Positions 10,590 to 22,516 of a DNA stretch of 64,000 nucleotides are shown here, piece by piece. Both the position numbers and the translations under genes were made by a program. The DNA comes from Metridium senile (lineage: Eukaryota; Cnidaria; Anthozoa; Actiniaria; Metridiidae). The notes under the pieces are model-generated. The model was not told the DNA's origin. It worked only from the letters and a program-made list of their open reading frames with translations, and did no database searches. Numbering within the stretch: the first letter of the stretch is position 1; each line of letters opens with the position of its first letter. The stretch lies in contig OX459097.1 in assembly GCA_949775045.1 (NCBI GenBank), positions 22,317,705-22,381,704 of the forward strand, written 5' to 3'.

Positions 10590-12880
10590 TCATTCCTATG
10601 TTCGCCCATTCATTCATCCATTCACTTGTCCATTCATCCATTCATTCGTCTATTCATTAATCCATCCACTCATTTAATCATTATTTCATTCATTTATTCA
10701 TCCATCCATCTATACATTTATTTATTAATTCATTAAATTATTTATTAATTCATTAAATTATTTATTAATTCATTCAATTATTTATTAATTCATTCAATTA
10801 TTTATTAATTCATTCAATTATTTATTAATTCATTCAATTATTTATTAATTCATTCAATTATTTATTAATTCATTAAATTATTTATTAATTCATTCAATTA
10901 TTTATTAATTCATTCAATTATTTATTAATTCATTCAATTATTTATTAATTCATTCAATTATTTATTAATTCATTCAATTATTTATTAATTAATTCAATTA
11001 TTTATTAATTCATTAAATAAATAAATTAATTCAATTATTTATTAATTCATTCAATCATTTATTAATTCATTCAATCATTTATTAATTCCTTAAATTATTT
11101 ATTAATTCCTTAAATTATTTATTAATTCATTAAATTATTTATTAATTCATTAAATAAATTAATTCATTAAATTATTTATTAATTCATTCAATTATTTATG
11201 AATTCATTCAATTATTTATTAATTCATTCAATTATTTATTAATTCATTCAATTATTTATTAATTCATTAAATTATTTATTAATTCATTCAATTATTTATT
11301 AATTCATTCAATTATTTATTAATTCATTAAATTATTTATTAATTCATTAAATTATTTATTAATTCATTAAATTATCTATTAATTCATTAAATTATTTATT
11401 AATTGATTAAATTATTTATTAATTCATTCAATTATTTATTAATTCATTAAATTGTTTATTAATTCATTAAATTATTTATTAATTCATTAAATCATTTATT
11501 ATTTCATTCAATTATTTATTAATTCATTCAATTATTTATTAATTCATTAAATCATTTATTAATTCATTAAATTATTTATTAATTCATTCAATTATTTATT
11601 AATTCATTCAATTATTTATTAATTCATTCAATTATTTATTAATTCATTCAATTATTTATTAATTCATTCAATTATTTATTAATTCATTCAATTATTTATT
11701 AATTCATTCAATTATTTATTAATTCATTCAATTATTTATTAATTCATTCAATTATTTATTAATTCATTCAATTATTTATTAATTCATTCAATTATTTATT
11801 AATTCATTCAATTATTTATTAATTCATTCAATTATTTATTAATTCATTCAATTATTTATTAATTCATTAAATAAATAAATAAATTCAATTATTTATTAAT
11901 TCATTCAATCATTTATTAATTCATTCAATCATTTATTAATTCCTTAAATTATTTATTAATTCCTTAAATTATTTATTAATTCCTTAAATTATTTATTAAT
12001 TCATTAAATAAATAAATTAATTCAATTATTTATTAATTCATTCAATTATTTATTAATTCATTCAATTATTTATTAATTCATTCAATTATTTATTAATTCA
12101 TTAAATTATTTATTAATTAATTAATTAATTCATCCATTCATTCAATCATTTATTCATCCATTCATTCAATCATTTATTAATTAATTCATTCAATCATTTA
12201 TTCATCCATTCATTCAATCATTTATTCATCCATTCATTCAATCATTTATTCATCCACTCATTCAATCATATATTAATTCATTCAATCATTTATCAATTCA
12301 TTCAATTATTTATTAATTCATTCAATCATTTATCAATTCATTCAATTATTTATTAATTCATTCAATTATTTATTTATTCATTCAATAATTTATTCATCCA
12401 TTCATTCAATAATTTATTCATCCATTCATTCAATGATTTATTAATTCATTCAATCATTTATTCATCCATTCAATGATTTATTAATTCATTCAATAATTTA
12501 TTCATCCATTCATTCAATAATTTATTCATCTATTCATTCAATGATTTATTAATTCATTCAATCATTTATTCATCCATTCATTCAATCATTTATTCATCCA
12601 TTCAATGATTTATTTATTCATTCAATCATTCATTCATCCGTCCATTCAACCATTTATTCATTTATTCATTCATTACATCATTTATTCATCCATTCAAAGT
12701 TATTCAGCCATCTATCATCAAAACATTCATCCATCCACGCAACCATCCATTTATTTATTTATTTATCCATTCTTTTATCCATCCATTTATTCATCCATTT
12801 AATCATCCATCCATCCCTCCCTCCATTTATTAACACTTTCCATTCATTCATTCATCCATTCATCCACCCATCCATTCATT
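10590..12880. repeat. 20-bp minisatellite and ATTC-type simple repeats in a CMTR2 intron
   Basis: The core array (about 10700-12120) has unit ATTATTTATTAATTCATTCA. It is flanked by TTCATCCA/ATTCATT simple repeats. It fills the intron between exons 5 and 4. Confidence 0.9.
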
Positions 12881-12883
12881 TAC

Positions 12884-13042
12884 CTGTTAAATGAGTACAA
12901 ACCAATGGTACGAACTGTCCATCTTGTTGTATTTTATCCAACCAAGTATACTGATCTTTCTCGTTGTATGTACCATGTTTCTTCCTGTTTATAAACAGTT
13001 GATTATCATTACCATCACTGGCTGGTAGACGCTGTATTCCAT
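12884..13042 (-). pseudogene. CMTR2: CMTR2 exon 4 (probable)
   Basis: From acceptor CTATCTAG to donor GTAAAT, encoding NDNQLFINRKKHGTYNEKDQ and WLDKIQQDGQFVPL. Phase 1 on both sides, as needed to join exons 3 and 5. Similarity to the family is modest and its 5' edge lies in a triplicated repeat, so that boundary is uncertain. Confidence 0.55.
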
Positions 13043-13480
13043 CTAGATAGCAACTATGCACCATATGGTCACCTGGATGATAAAAAGGGCCAGAGAAATG
13101 ATGGTGATGAGAATAATGATGATGATGATGACAATGATACTGATAGTAATGATGATGGTGACAATAATGATGACAATGATGATGATGTGGTAGCCATTGT
13201 ATTCCATCTCGATAGCAACTATGCACCAAACGGTCACCTGGATGATAAAAAGAGTCAGAGAAATGATGGTGATGATGATGATGGTGATGACAATGATTTG
13301 GTAGCCATTGTATTCTATCTCGATAGCAACTATGCACCATACTGTCACTTTGATGATAAAAAGAGTCAGCTAGAAGAAATGATGATGATAATGATGGTGG
13401 TGATGATAATGATAATGAAGATGATGATTATGATGATGGTGATAATGATAACTATGGTGATGATGATAATAATAGTTAAA
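13025..13480. repeat. Triplicated ~130-bp unit joined to GAT tracts
   Basis: CATCT(A/C)GATAGCAACTATGCACCA followed by GTCACCTGGATGATAAAAA occurs three times (about 13041, 13206, 13317), each followed by a GATGAT-type tract. The first copy overlaps the 5' edge of CMTR2 exon 4, so part of an exon-intron boundary appears to have been copied into the intron. Confidence 0.75.
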
Positions 13481-13689
13481 TAGTGTGAATTGTTTTTGCT
13501 CTGACATCTCAGTGAACATATTGGAGTGAATAATGATGCTGCTGATAGTGATGATGATCATGGAAAATGATAATAACATTGGCGCTATTAATGATGACAG
13601 CGATGGCAATAATAATAATGATTACATTGAATATTATGATGATGATGACAATGATGGTAACAATGTGGATGGGGATGATATAATCATAT

Positions 13690-14085
13690 AATTTATTCTA
13701 GATAATAAAGGTTATTAAATGACAATGATGGTGACAATAATACTGATAGTGATGATGATGACAATGATGATATCAATAATACTGATAGTGATGATAATGA
13801 TGACAATGATGGTGACAACAATACTGATAGTAATGATGATGATGAAAATGATGGTGACAATGATGATATTAATAATACTGATAGTAATGAAGATGACAAT
13901 GATGATATCAATAATACTGATAGTGATGATGATGACAATGATGATATCAATAATACTGATAGTGATGATGACAATGATGATATCAATAATACTGATAGTG
14001 ATGATGATGACAATGATGATGACAATAATACTGATAGTGATGATGGTGACAATGATGATGACAATGATGATATCAATATCATTTA
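13690..14085. repeat. ~39-bp minisatellite, GAT/GAC-rich
   Basis: Unit AATAATACTGATAGTGATGA followed by GATGACAATGATGATATC, repeated about ten times. Both strands show long artefactual open frames. Confidence 0.85.
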
Positions 14086-14086
14086 C

Positions 14087-14419
14087 CTTCTAATAAAGGT
14101 CTTACATCAAACTTGCTAAAATAGTGTTCTACCACTTGACCTTTAATCTGATGAATAAACTGCTTGTCTTTCTTGCTCATGAAATGAAATAACCTGATAT
14201 TAGCAACAATCTCACCACTCTGCTACTCAATGAAGAAATGCTGACATTCATAAAGTCTTTCAATGAAATCCACAGTGATTATTTTCAAAGGTATAAGTGC
14301 CTTGTCAGGGATGTTGTTATTGTAGACACTGTGTAATATTTCTTGATATTCTGTTGGTATGTTGCCATGGTAATCCAAGCAGACGACATAAACTTCTGAG
14401 TTGCCAGCTTTACTTGCTG
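14087..14419 (-). pseudogene. CMTR2: CMTR2 exon 3 (in-frame TAG)
   Basis: Starts after TTTTCAG in phase with exon 2 and reads AASKAGNSEVYVVCLDYHGN. A TAG codon lies at 14223-14225 in CQHFFIE-stop-QSGEIVANIRLF. Both flanks match the family, so this looks like a nonsense substitution. The donor is GTAAAT. Confidence 0.8.
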
Positions 14420-14569
14420 CTGAAAATAGAGCAAAAAAAGTGTTCTTTTTTATGAATTTCTTTTTTTTTTATAGGAAGTAACCTTTTTGGTTTCGTTTTG
14501 TTCTTTGAGTGTTTGTGCTCTTGCTGATATTATGTATATAAATACATGATATGTAATATAATGAAATTT

Positions 14570-14705
14570 GTAAAAAATGTTGACTTAACTTTACTGACGT
14601 TTCGAACTTTGGCCCTTCATCAGAGCCCTATCTCTGATGAAGGGCTAAAGCTCCAAAATGTCAGTAAAGTCAAGTCAACATTTTTTACGGTGTTACACAT
14701 TTTCA
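14570..14705. repeat. Inverted repeat with hammerhead-like core
   Basis: The arms 14578-14626 and 14634-14683 are near-perfect inverted copies. The right arm reads CTGATGA, AGGGCTAAAGCTC, CAAAATGTCAGTAAAG, then TTTTTTACGGTGTTACAC. CTGATGA is intact and GGGC/GCTC can pair, but GAAA has become CAAA. Confidence 0.55.
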
Positions 14706-14859
14706 TTTGCTTACTTATCAATGATATCAAACACCAAAGCAGCCTATACTAGTTTACTCGTTAGTTTTCATTTAAGTAAATTATACATACATTGTACATG
14801 TACTTTAAATAAGTGTGTTATGGATAGTAAATTAAATTAAAGTTCTGAAAGCTGAGGTT

Positions 14860-15300
14860 TATCATCATTACTATCATCACCACAATCATCAATATCATCA
14901 TCACCACCATCATCATCATCATCAATATAACCACCATCATCACCACCATGCAATCATCATCATTATCATTGCCATCATCATCACCATACAATATTCATCA
15001 TTATCATCACCACCATCATCAATATCACCACCATCATCACCACCATACAATCATCATCATCTTTAATCCTCATTATTGTCATCATCATCATCACCATCCA
15101 TTTATTATTGTTAATTCACATTTATTGTTAATCGTAACTAAAACATGAGCAGTGTCAATGTCTTAACCTTTATTATCATTACTATCATCATTATTATTAT
15201 CATCACTATCATCATTATTATTATCATTATTTATACTATCATCATCATCATCATCATTACTACATGTACATTGTATCATCACAATAATCACCATTATCAT
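14860..15300. repeat. (ATC)n microsatellite tracts in a CMTR2 intron
   Basis: Imperfect CATCAT/ATCACC tracts between CMTR2 exons 3 and 2. Confidence 0.85.
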
Positions 15301-15312
15301 CATTATTCTTAC

Positions 15313-15530
15313 CTGGTTTAATAAAATGTACTTCTTCAAACACACCACACAGTAAATACAGCATGCACACCGTATGACATTCCAGTGCTGTAAACATCTT
15401 AAACACGTAGTTACCACCCTCAGATAGTATTTCTATTTGCCGCCAGGGTTTCACAGAATATCAGTTGACTGACCACTTGTTCTTGTTCGCCGGGATTGTC
15501 GGCACAGTTGATGCTACCATCCGCTGTAAC
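15313..15530 (-). pseudogene. CMTR2: CMTR2 exon 2 (frameshifted)
   Basis: Acceptor TTGCTAG, donor GTAAGA. Encodes [18 protein letters not shown], with the family's catalytic-region aspartate, then FCETLAA. A 1-base shift follows, then [17 protein letters not shown] with the conserved lysine, ending at HFIKPG. Confidence 0.8.
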
Positions 15531-15541
15531 CTAGCAACAAG

Positions 15542-15735
15542 AATAGAGCAAAAAAACATGAAATAAAACCAAAATAATTACTAGCTAATAGTTTCTATTT
15601 AGTGACTATCACTCAACCAAAAACATCAAATACAAAAGGAAACAATTGTTAATTGTTACATTAACTTTCAAGCATTCTGATTGGCTGTATTTTATACAAT
15701 GTGGCATAAAAAATTTGACAACCTTCTAGAAATAG
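15542..15735. repeat. Dispersed element copy in CMTR2 intron 1
   Basis: The segment TCACTCAACCA...AACATCAAATACAAAAGGAA also occurs at about 27290-27330. Its left part (ATGAAATAAAACCAAAATAA) resembles 26955-26980. In that second locus a MITE (26980-27262) splits the element. Confidence 0.55.
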
Positions 15736-15749
15736 CTGTATAAACTCAC

Positions 15750-16504
15750 CAAGTGGACTAGACCCAAGGTTTCACAATCTTGCTTCAAAGATATCAAGTT
15801 TTCTAAATTCATCAGATTGCCCGTCCCACCTGAGCAAAACTTCCAATGATCCCGTAACCTGAGTATCAGGCCCTTGGGGAGGGAGCAGGGAGGGACTGGG
15901 GGACTCCCTTCTTTCTCTCCTTCCCCCCCTCCCCTAGAGCCTGATACTCAGGTTAATGATCCCGTGTCTCCAGAATAAAACTATCATCATCCAGCATTGC
16001 ATTCAGATCATTCCCTTCGTAATACGGATTCATGCATGCAATAAACGCCCCTGGGGCTTCACACAAGTGAACTGAGTTCAATTGTTTAGTCCCTAGGGCC
16101 TGTTTTGAAATTAGATTATATGTCCCTAGTATTTCTTTAAATTTAGCCCATGCTTGGGTACAAAATTCGGCATGTGAATGCTCCCTTAATTGTCTTACTA
16201 CGAAACCTCCTTTGTGCATTTTACGGGTATGTTGATGCCATTGTTCAATATCTTTATCATTAAGAAAATTTTACGTAGCGTTAAGTTCTTTTTTCAAGGC
16301 TAATAGCTTGCTAATAACGAACGGTTCTTCTGTGAGCAACAATTCCTTCTGTGGAAGCAGCCATGTTTGCCGTCGTTCTTTAAGGGTAAATTTCTTGTTA
16401 AAAAATTGCTCAATTTCGAATGGCAATGATCTTTCAGCGTCAAAAAATTCATTATCTCCGTGTTGGTTGTAGAAATGTTTCTTTTTGCGTCTTTTGTGAG
16501 CCAT
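15750..16504 (-). pseudogene. CMTR2: CMTR2 exon 1 (interrupted by a MITE)
   Basis: The start chosen is the ATG at 16504 (MAHKRRKKKHFYNQHG). After ALKKELNAT an in-frame TAA interrupts, then the same frame continues as NDKDIEQWHQH, FCTQAWAKFKEIL and LNSVHLCEAPGAFIACMN. Relative to the family, about 20 residues are missing between that motif and NPYYEGND. The MITE at 15856-15954 sits inside codons for TRDHWKF. Removing it with one target copy restores the frame. The exon ends at VHL before GTGAGT. Confidence 0.8.
15856..15954. mobile_element. 99-bp MITE inserted in CMTR2 coding sequence
   Basis: Ends AACCTGAGTATCAGG and CCTGATACTCAGGTT are perfect 15-bp inverted repeats. They are flanked by an exact 11-bp direct duplication AATGATCCCGT (15845-15855 and 15955-15965). 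An 11-bp duplication would suit a Mutator-like mobiliser, but the family is not proven. Confidence 0.9.
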
Positions 16505-16797
16505 AATTGGAATAAAACCTTGCAGTTAAAAATCTTCAACGGCGGCCATTTTGTTTCAGCATTGGACTGTTGTGTTGGGTTGCCTGTGTTGAAACATTTA
16601 CAAATTCTGGAAAAATATTCATAATGAAATAATTTGAATTAAAAAGAACAAAATCTTATTTGTTTTATTTTACTTTTTATCTTCATTCTTCCATAACAAA
16701 TCTGATGCAAAGATTCAACAAAATATATGGAAAACGAAAACTTGGCGGGTAAATGGGCCTTACCACTGACCTGGTACCTCGCAGGCGCTAAATTCAA
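16505..16797. promoter_or_regulatory. Bidirectional CMTR2/KDM8 promoter region
   Basis: About 290 bp separate the two start codons of divergent genes. YY1-like ATGGCGGC signals occur in both orientations: CAAAATGGCGGCTG overlaps the KDM8 start (16795-16808), and CGGCGGCCATTTTG lies upstream of CMTR2 (near 16541). No TATA box is obvious. The regulatory reading is inferred from layout and motif. Confidence 0.55.
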
Positions 16798-17254
16798 AAT
16801 GGCGGCTGAATCGAGTGACCTTTTGCAAAGACTCCTTTCAAAAATATCTTCTAAAGACGACTTGGACTTTAAACATGTACTTTCAAAGGTACAAAGGCTT
16901 GGAGGACGCTCTGCACTTGTAGTTTTAACCAAAGCAGTTGATTTTTTTTGTTGAAAATTTGAAATCGAGCACTGCCAGCTTGCACTTCATTGCTACATTT
17001 CCACTCAGAACATGTACATGAAACAAGAAAAGCCAGCTATTGGAGATGGAATAGTTGATCATTGGCCTGCGTTTACAAGCCATAAATGGAGCTTACAGTA
17101 TTTAAAAGATATTGCCGGCCGGCAGTCGTACAGTGCCTGTCGAGTTTAATAGGGCTACAAATTATATACAGACGACACATGGACACAAAAGTTAATGAAT
17201 GTCAATGAATTCATCGATGATTATGTTAAGCCGAGTGAGTTGAGTGACGACATT

Positions 17255-17433
17255 GAAGTGTCATACTTCGCACAGCATCAGTTATTTGATGTAATTCCTG
17301 AGTTACGGAAAGATATCATCGTTCCTGGTTACTGTTGCCTTGGTGAAGTGTCATACTTCGCACAGCATCAGTTATTTGAGTAATTCCTGAGTTACGGAAA
17401 GATATCATCGTTCCTGGTTACTGTTGCCTTGGT
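17255..17433 (+). repeat. In-frame 90-bp tandem duplication inside KDM8
   Basis: 17255-17344 (30 codons, EVSYFAQHQL...GYCCLG) is repeated at 17345-17433. The second copy is identical except for one deleted T at about 17380, which converts LFDVIP to a stop. The copies are otherwise identical, so the event is very recent or an assembly artefact. Confidence 0.9.
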
Positions 17434-17549
17434 GATAGTGAGGACATGATGGTTAATGCATGGTTTGGTCCAAAAGGGACGATATCACCGCTACATCATG
17501 ATCCATATCATCCATATAATAATCTACTGACTCAAGTTGTTGGTCAGAA

Positions 17550-17788
17550 GTATACAGTCACCTATTTCAATATTATTAACGTTGTCCATCTGGAATGGTT
17601 GACCTGAGACCGATAGGAATTGTGGGAGTTCACACTTGAATGGTGCTGAATTACAGATAACAGTATTTCAGAAGTAAACTTTAATATTCAAGCGTGATTA
17701 TGATAGTGTATTTGCAGTTTAATGAGCTCCCACAATTCCTGTCGGTCTCAGATCAACCATTCCAGATGAACAACGTTAATTGAAATAG
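17550..17788 (+). mobile_element. Palindromic element acting as a KDM8 intron (introner-like)
   Basis: 239 bp between codons for VVGQK and IRLYS. It starts GTATACAGTCACCTATTTCA and ends TTGAAATAG before GTGTATAAG. The terminal ~70 bp at each end are inverted copies with few mismatches (both contain CATCTGGAATGGTTGA and GGAATTGTGGGAG). Splicing from GT at 17550 to AG at 17787-17788 keeps the frame and gives VVGQKCIRLYS, where the family usually has a Tyr or similar at the C position. An old intron that acquired the palindrome is the alternative. Confidence 0.7.
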
Positions 17789-17929
17789 GTGTATAAGACT
17801 GTACAGCCTAGAGCAGACAGGGAATGTTTATCCTCATCAGTCTACTCTACTTCACAACAGAAGCCAGGTAAGGTCAAATATGACGTAATGTTTTAGATCC
17901 GAGTCGCTGTATTTTTGGGTTTTATATTT

Positions 17930-19470
17930 TGATTAAGTGTACATGTATGAGAGGCTAGTCAGTCTAGAACAGTAGTTATTCAAATTGGTCACCATATTTT
18001 GATTCAGTGTACATGTATGAGAGCCTAGTCTGACAGTCTACAACAATTGTTTTTCAAATTGGTCACCATATTTTGATTCAGTGTACATGTATGAGAGCCT
18101 AGTCTGACAGTCTAGAACAATTGTTTTTCAAATGTGTCACCATATTTTGATTCAGTGTCCATGTATAAGAGGCTAGTTAGTCTAGAACAATAGTTATTCA
18201 AATTGGTCACCATATTTTGATTCAGTGTACATGTATGAGAGGCTATAGTCAGCTCAGAACAACAGTTATTCAAATTGGTAATCATATTTTGATTCAGTGT
18301 ACATGTATGAGAGGCTATAGTCAGCTCAGAACAACAGTTATTCAAATTGGTCATCATATTTTGATTCAATGTACATGTATGAGAGGCTAGTCAGTCAAGA
18401 ACAATAGTTCTTCAAACTGGTCACCATATTTTGATTCAGTGTACATGTATGAGAGGCTAGTCATTCTAGAACAATAGTTATTTAAAATGGCGCCATATTT
18501 TGATTCAGTGTACATGTATGATAGGCTAGTCATTCTAGAACAATAGTTATTTAAAATGGCGCCATATTTTGATTCAGTGTACATGTATTAGAGCTGGCTA
18601 GTCAGTCTAGAACAATAGTTATTCTAATTGGTCACCATATTTTGATTCAGTGTACAATGTACATGTATGAGAGGCTAGTCAGTCAAGAACAATAGTTATT
18701 CAAATTGGTCACCATATTTTGATTCAGTGTACATGTATGAGAGCCTAGTCAGTCTAGAACAATAGTTATTCAAATTGGTCACCATATTTTGATTCATTGT
18801 ACATGTATGAGAGGCTAGTCAGTCTAGAACAATAGTTATTCAAATGTGTCACCATATTTTGATTCAGTGTCCATGTATAAGAGGCTAGTTAGTCTAGAAC
18901 AATAGTTATTCAAATTGGTCACCATATTTTGATTCAGTGTACATGTATGAGAGGCTATAGTCAGCTCAGAACAACAGTTATTCAAATTGGTCATCATATT
19001 TTGATTCAATGTACATGTATGAGAGGCTAGTCAGTCTAGAACAATAGTTATTCAAATGTGTCACCATATTTTGATTCAGTGTACATGTATGAGAGGCTAG
19101 TCAGTCAAGAACAATAGTTATTGAAATTGGTCACCATATTTTGATTCAGTGTACATGTATGAGAGGCTAGTCAGTCTAGAACAATAGTTATTCAAATTGG
19201 TCACCATATTTTGATTCAGTGTACATGTATGAGAGGCTAGTCAGTCTAGAACAATAGTTATTCAAATTGGTCACCATATTTTGATTCAGTGTACATGTAT
19301 GAGAGGCTAGTCAGTCTAGAACAATAGTTATTCAAAGTGGTCATCATATTTTGATTCAGTGTACATGTATGAGAGGCTAGTCAGTGTAGAACAATAGTTA
19401 TTCAAAGTGGTCACCATATTTTCATTCAGTGTCCATGTATGAGAGGCTAGTCAGTCTAGAACAATATATG
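17930..19470. repeat. 70-bp minisatellite, about 22 copies
   Basis: The unit begins GATTCAGTGTACATGTATGA and includes GTCTAGAACAATAGTTATTC; the period is 70 bp (for example 19143 to 19213). It begins shortly after the last detectable KDM8 exon, so it would lie in the next intron. The open frames with TCTLNQNM-type repeats on the minus strand are artefacts. Confidence 0.9.
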
Positions 19471-21660
19471 ATGATTTTTGCAATAGTCCAGTTTCATGTT
19501 ATCTAGCACTGCTGTACTATTTTACACAGGGATAAACTCAATATAGAGTAAATTCAACTTTGTTTTCTATTGTGAAGCGATAACATTTTTATGCTTAACT
19601 TGGAATTTGTGAATATTTTTATAACAAATCAAGGCTTAGCCTGTGCAAATCTGCCTTTCGTCAAATAGTACAGCACTGCTTCATGTATATAACATGTATA
19701 ATAATAATAATAACAATAATAATAATAATAATTCTATAAGGCTAATATAGATATAATACAGTCATTAATTAATTAATGTTTAAATATTGCCACATATCTA
19801 GAACTTAGAAAACTGACTATTCCTATGTAATTTTGGATGCTGAGTTCAAATTTGTGCGTTATTACTCCTCAAAATGAATTTCAGTGGGGTTAATTTCAAT
19901 TTCTAATTTTCTTCGAGCTTTGCTCGCATCATGCCGAAGCGACATTTTGACCAAAACATGTAGACCCAATAGATTTGTTGACTAACTATACTTTGGCAAA
20001 GAAACTATCTCCCTGTGACTCCTGTAAGATGCTTTTAAAAAAAAACGTCCTTTTTAGGAGGGGGAATGGGGACGAATTACCTTAAAATACCCCTTAACAC
20101 CATCCATTGAAAACATTTTCACTACCCGCGACTCATATTTGTGACCGACTCATGCTAAGGAATCAGGAAATCAAGCAAAAATTCTGATATCTTCAATATG
20201 TTGTCTGTTATTAAATTAAATGCTCCTTTATTCTATAAGGCTAAATACTAATCATTCCTGCATTGCATGCTGGGAAATTCTGTAAAAAATGGAAAGGGGA
20301 TAGCCCTTTTTTTCATATTTTATCTTTTTATTAAGTGTCAAGCCACTCTCTCCTACTAAGAACATTTTTAGTTTGTCATGTTTTTGTAAAGTCATAACTT
20401 CCAAATATGGCTTAGTAGGAGAGATATTTTATCAAATTGCTGATTCCCAAAGATCTCTCACGCTAGCTTTATTCACATGTGAGATCACCCGGCTAATCTC
20501 TTTTAGAAAGTGGAATCCCTGCATTCAGGCTTAATGATGCCCATCATGCAGTTGCAATTGATGTAAGATGGCTGTTAAAAGAGTAAATCATACATGTATA
20601 TGATGTACGGCTTCAACATTTAGTGTAATTGAGAAAGATTTAATAACGTCTCAAACTCGAGCTTAGAATTGCAATCGGTATACAACAATTCGGCAAAGTT
20701 GCTACAATAAAATACAAAATTACATTCATTAATTTTATGACTTCCAAAAATACGAAGGAAAGTGAATATACTTACAAAAAGTCATAGCTCTGTGATGGTT
20801 TTAAACGGTGCACGATTAAACTATACAAAAATACACTCTTTATACTACTTGAGCAGAAACAACGAAATTAGAACAAAAGACCGGATAACTAATTTCTTAC
20901 TGGAATGAAACTACTGACATATATACAAAACAAAAGTTCGTTTTGGTGCAATTGTGCACCAGCAATACAGTTTAATATGAAATGTTTATCAATGCGAGCA
21001 GGCTGTACATGAATCGACTTTACAGTTTTAGTAGTTCGTAGACATATTTTGAACATTTGAATGTATATGTTATGACTAACCTCCTTTATCAATATGTAAA
21101 CACATTCCCATAGTCATCTATTAGCTCTGTATGTCGTTTGTAAGTGTAACTCCAGCTCTTTTGACCCATTTCCGGTCCAAAGGAAACCGTTGATCGCCAT
21201 GTTTATTTACAAATTTACCCATGTGACGGACCCCATGTTTGGGGGGCGTTTTTAAGCAACCTCAATCTTATGCTAACTTTTTAATGTCACGCAATATTTG
21301 TACGTTTGCTCGTGATTTTTTTTTCAAAATCGCTTTTAATCTTCCAACTGATTTAATAGAACTTGAAAAGGCCATATTAAGAATATTTTTGTTTAGAGAC
21401 CGCATGCTCACGATAAATTAGTAAAAAAAAGCAATTAATAAAAAAATACGCATTTTAGTAATGTATTTACTAATTTAGTTATTCTATTTTTTCCTCATGG
21501 TTTAAAGTTGATAATTCTTCAAGCTTTAATTGAAAAGAAGTTTCGGAACATTCTTTTAATGTTTTTTTTAAAGGACCAGCTCTATTTGCATTGATCTCAG
21601 AGTGGTCGTTAACAAGAGTTTTGAGTGTAAAGAGTTTTGATGATGAAGCAAACCTCTATA
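19471..21660. other. Gene-free stretch
   Basis: No supportable gene. A small AAT run lies at 19698-19732. CACTGCTGTACTATTT near 19507 and AAATAGTACAGCACTG near 19664 form an inverted pair. Near 20339-20425, AGTGTCAAGCCACTCTCTCCTACTAAG and CTTAGTAGGAGAGA also pair in part. The missing KDM8 C-terminal exons were looked for here without success. Confidence 0.45.
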
Positions 21661-21665
21661 TTAGC

Positions 21666-22516
<851 letters not shown>

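Larger units (their letters stand above)
9598..16504 (-). pseudogene. CMTR2: Cap-specific mRNA 2'-O-methyltransferase 2 (CMTR2), disrupted
   Basis: CMTR2 methylates the 2'-OH of the second transcribed nucleotide of mRNA (cap2). Five exons on the minus strand are recognisable. They encode, in order, a basic N-terminus, the FtsJ/RrmJ SAM-binding motif HLCEAPGAFIA, the catalytic-region motifs TADGS, NYVFKMF and NSEVYVVCL, then the second, degenerate methyltransferase-like half. Splice sites and phases of the joined exons agree. Lesions: in-frame TAA at 16271-16273, loss of about 20 residues after the SAM motif, a 99-bp MITE in exon 1, a 1-base shift near 15437-15442, in-frame TAG at 14223-14225, a shift at 9960-9962 and at least one more near 9730-9900. 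The order of motifs makes the family clear. Whether this is a true pseudogene, a decayed second copy or partly assembly error cannot be settled from the sequence. It is head-to-head with KDM8. Confidence 0.85.
16798..17867 (+). pseudogene. KDM8: JmjC dioxygenase KDM8/JMJD5-like, disrupted
   Basis: KDM8 (JMJD5) is a Fe(II)/2-oxoglutarate JmjC oxygenase, reported as an arginyl hydroxylase or histone demethylase. The start chosen is MAAESSDLLQRLLSKIS at 16798, because the ATG lies in a YY1-like GGCGG context; an upstream in-frame ATG exists at 16727. A shift in the T-run near 16946 ends that frame. The JmjC part follows: [78 protein letters not shown] (iron-binding His and Asp), then IRLYSLEQTGNVYPHQ and LLHNRSQ before donor GTAAGG. 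Most of the N-terminal half is absent, there are shifts near 17117-17165, and there is an in-frame duplication. The C-terminal exons with the second metal-binding His were not found. Either a decayed copy or a region of poor assembly. Confidence 0.8.

Noticed and set aside
13693..14093. Long Ser/Leu-rich and Met/Ile/Thr-rich open frames on both strands
   Set aside because: Translation of a GAT/GAC minisatellite inside a CMTR2 intron.
18112..18584. Minus-strand frames with repeated NQNM and YTESKYG motifs
   Set aside because: They follow the 70-bp minisatellite period; no independent coding evidence.
20508..20592. Exon-like frame GIPAFRLNDAHHAVAIDVRW ending in a stop
   Set aside because: Short, no matching partner exon and no recognised family.
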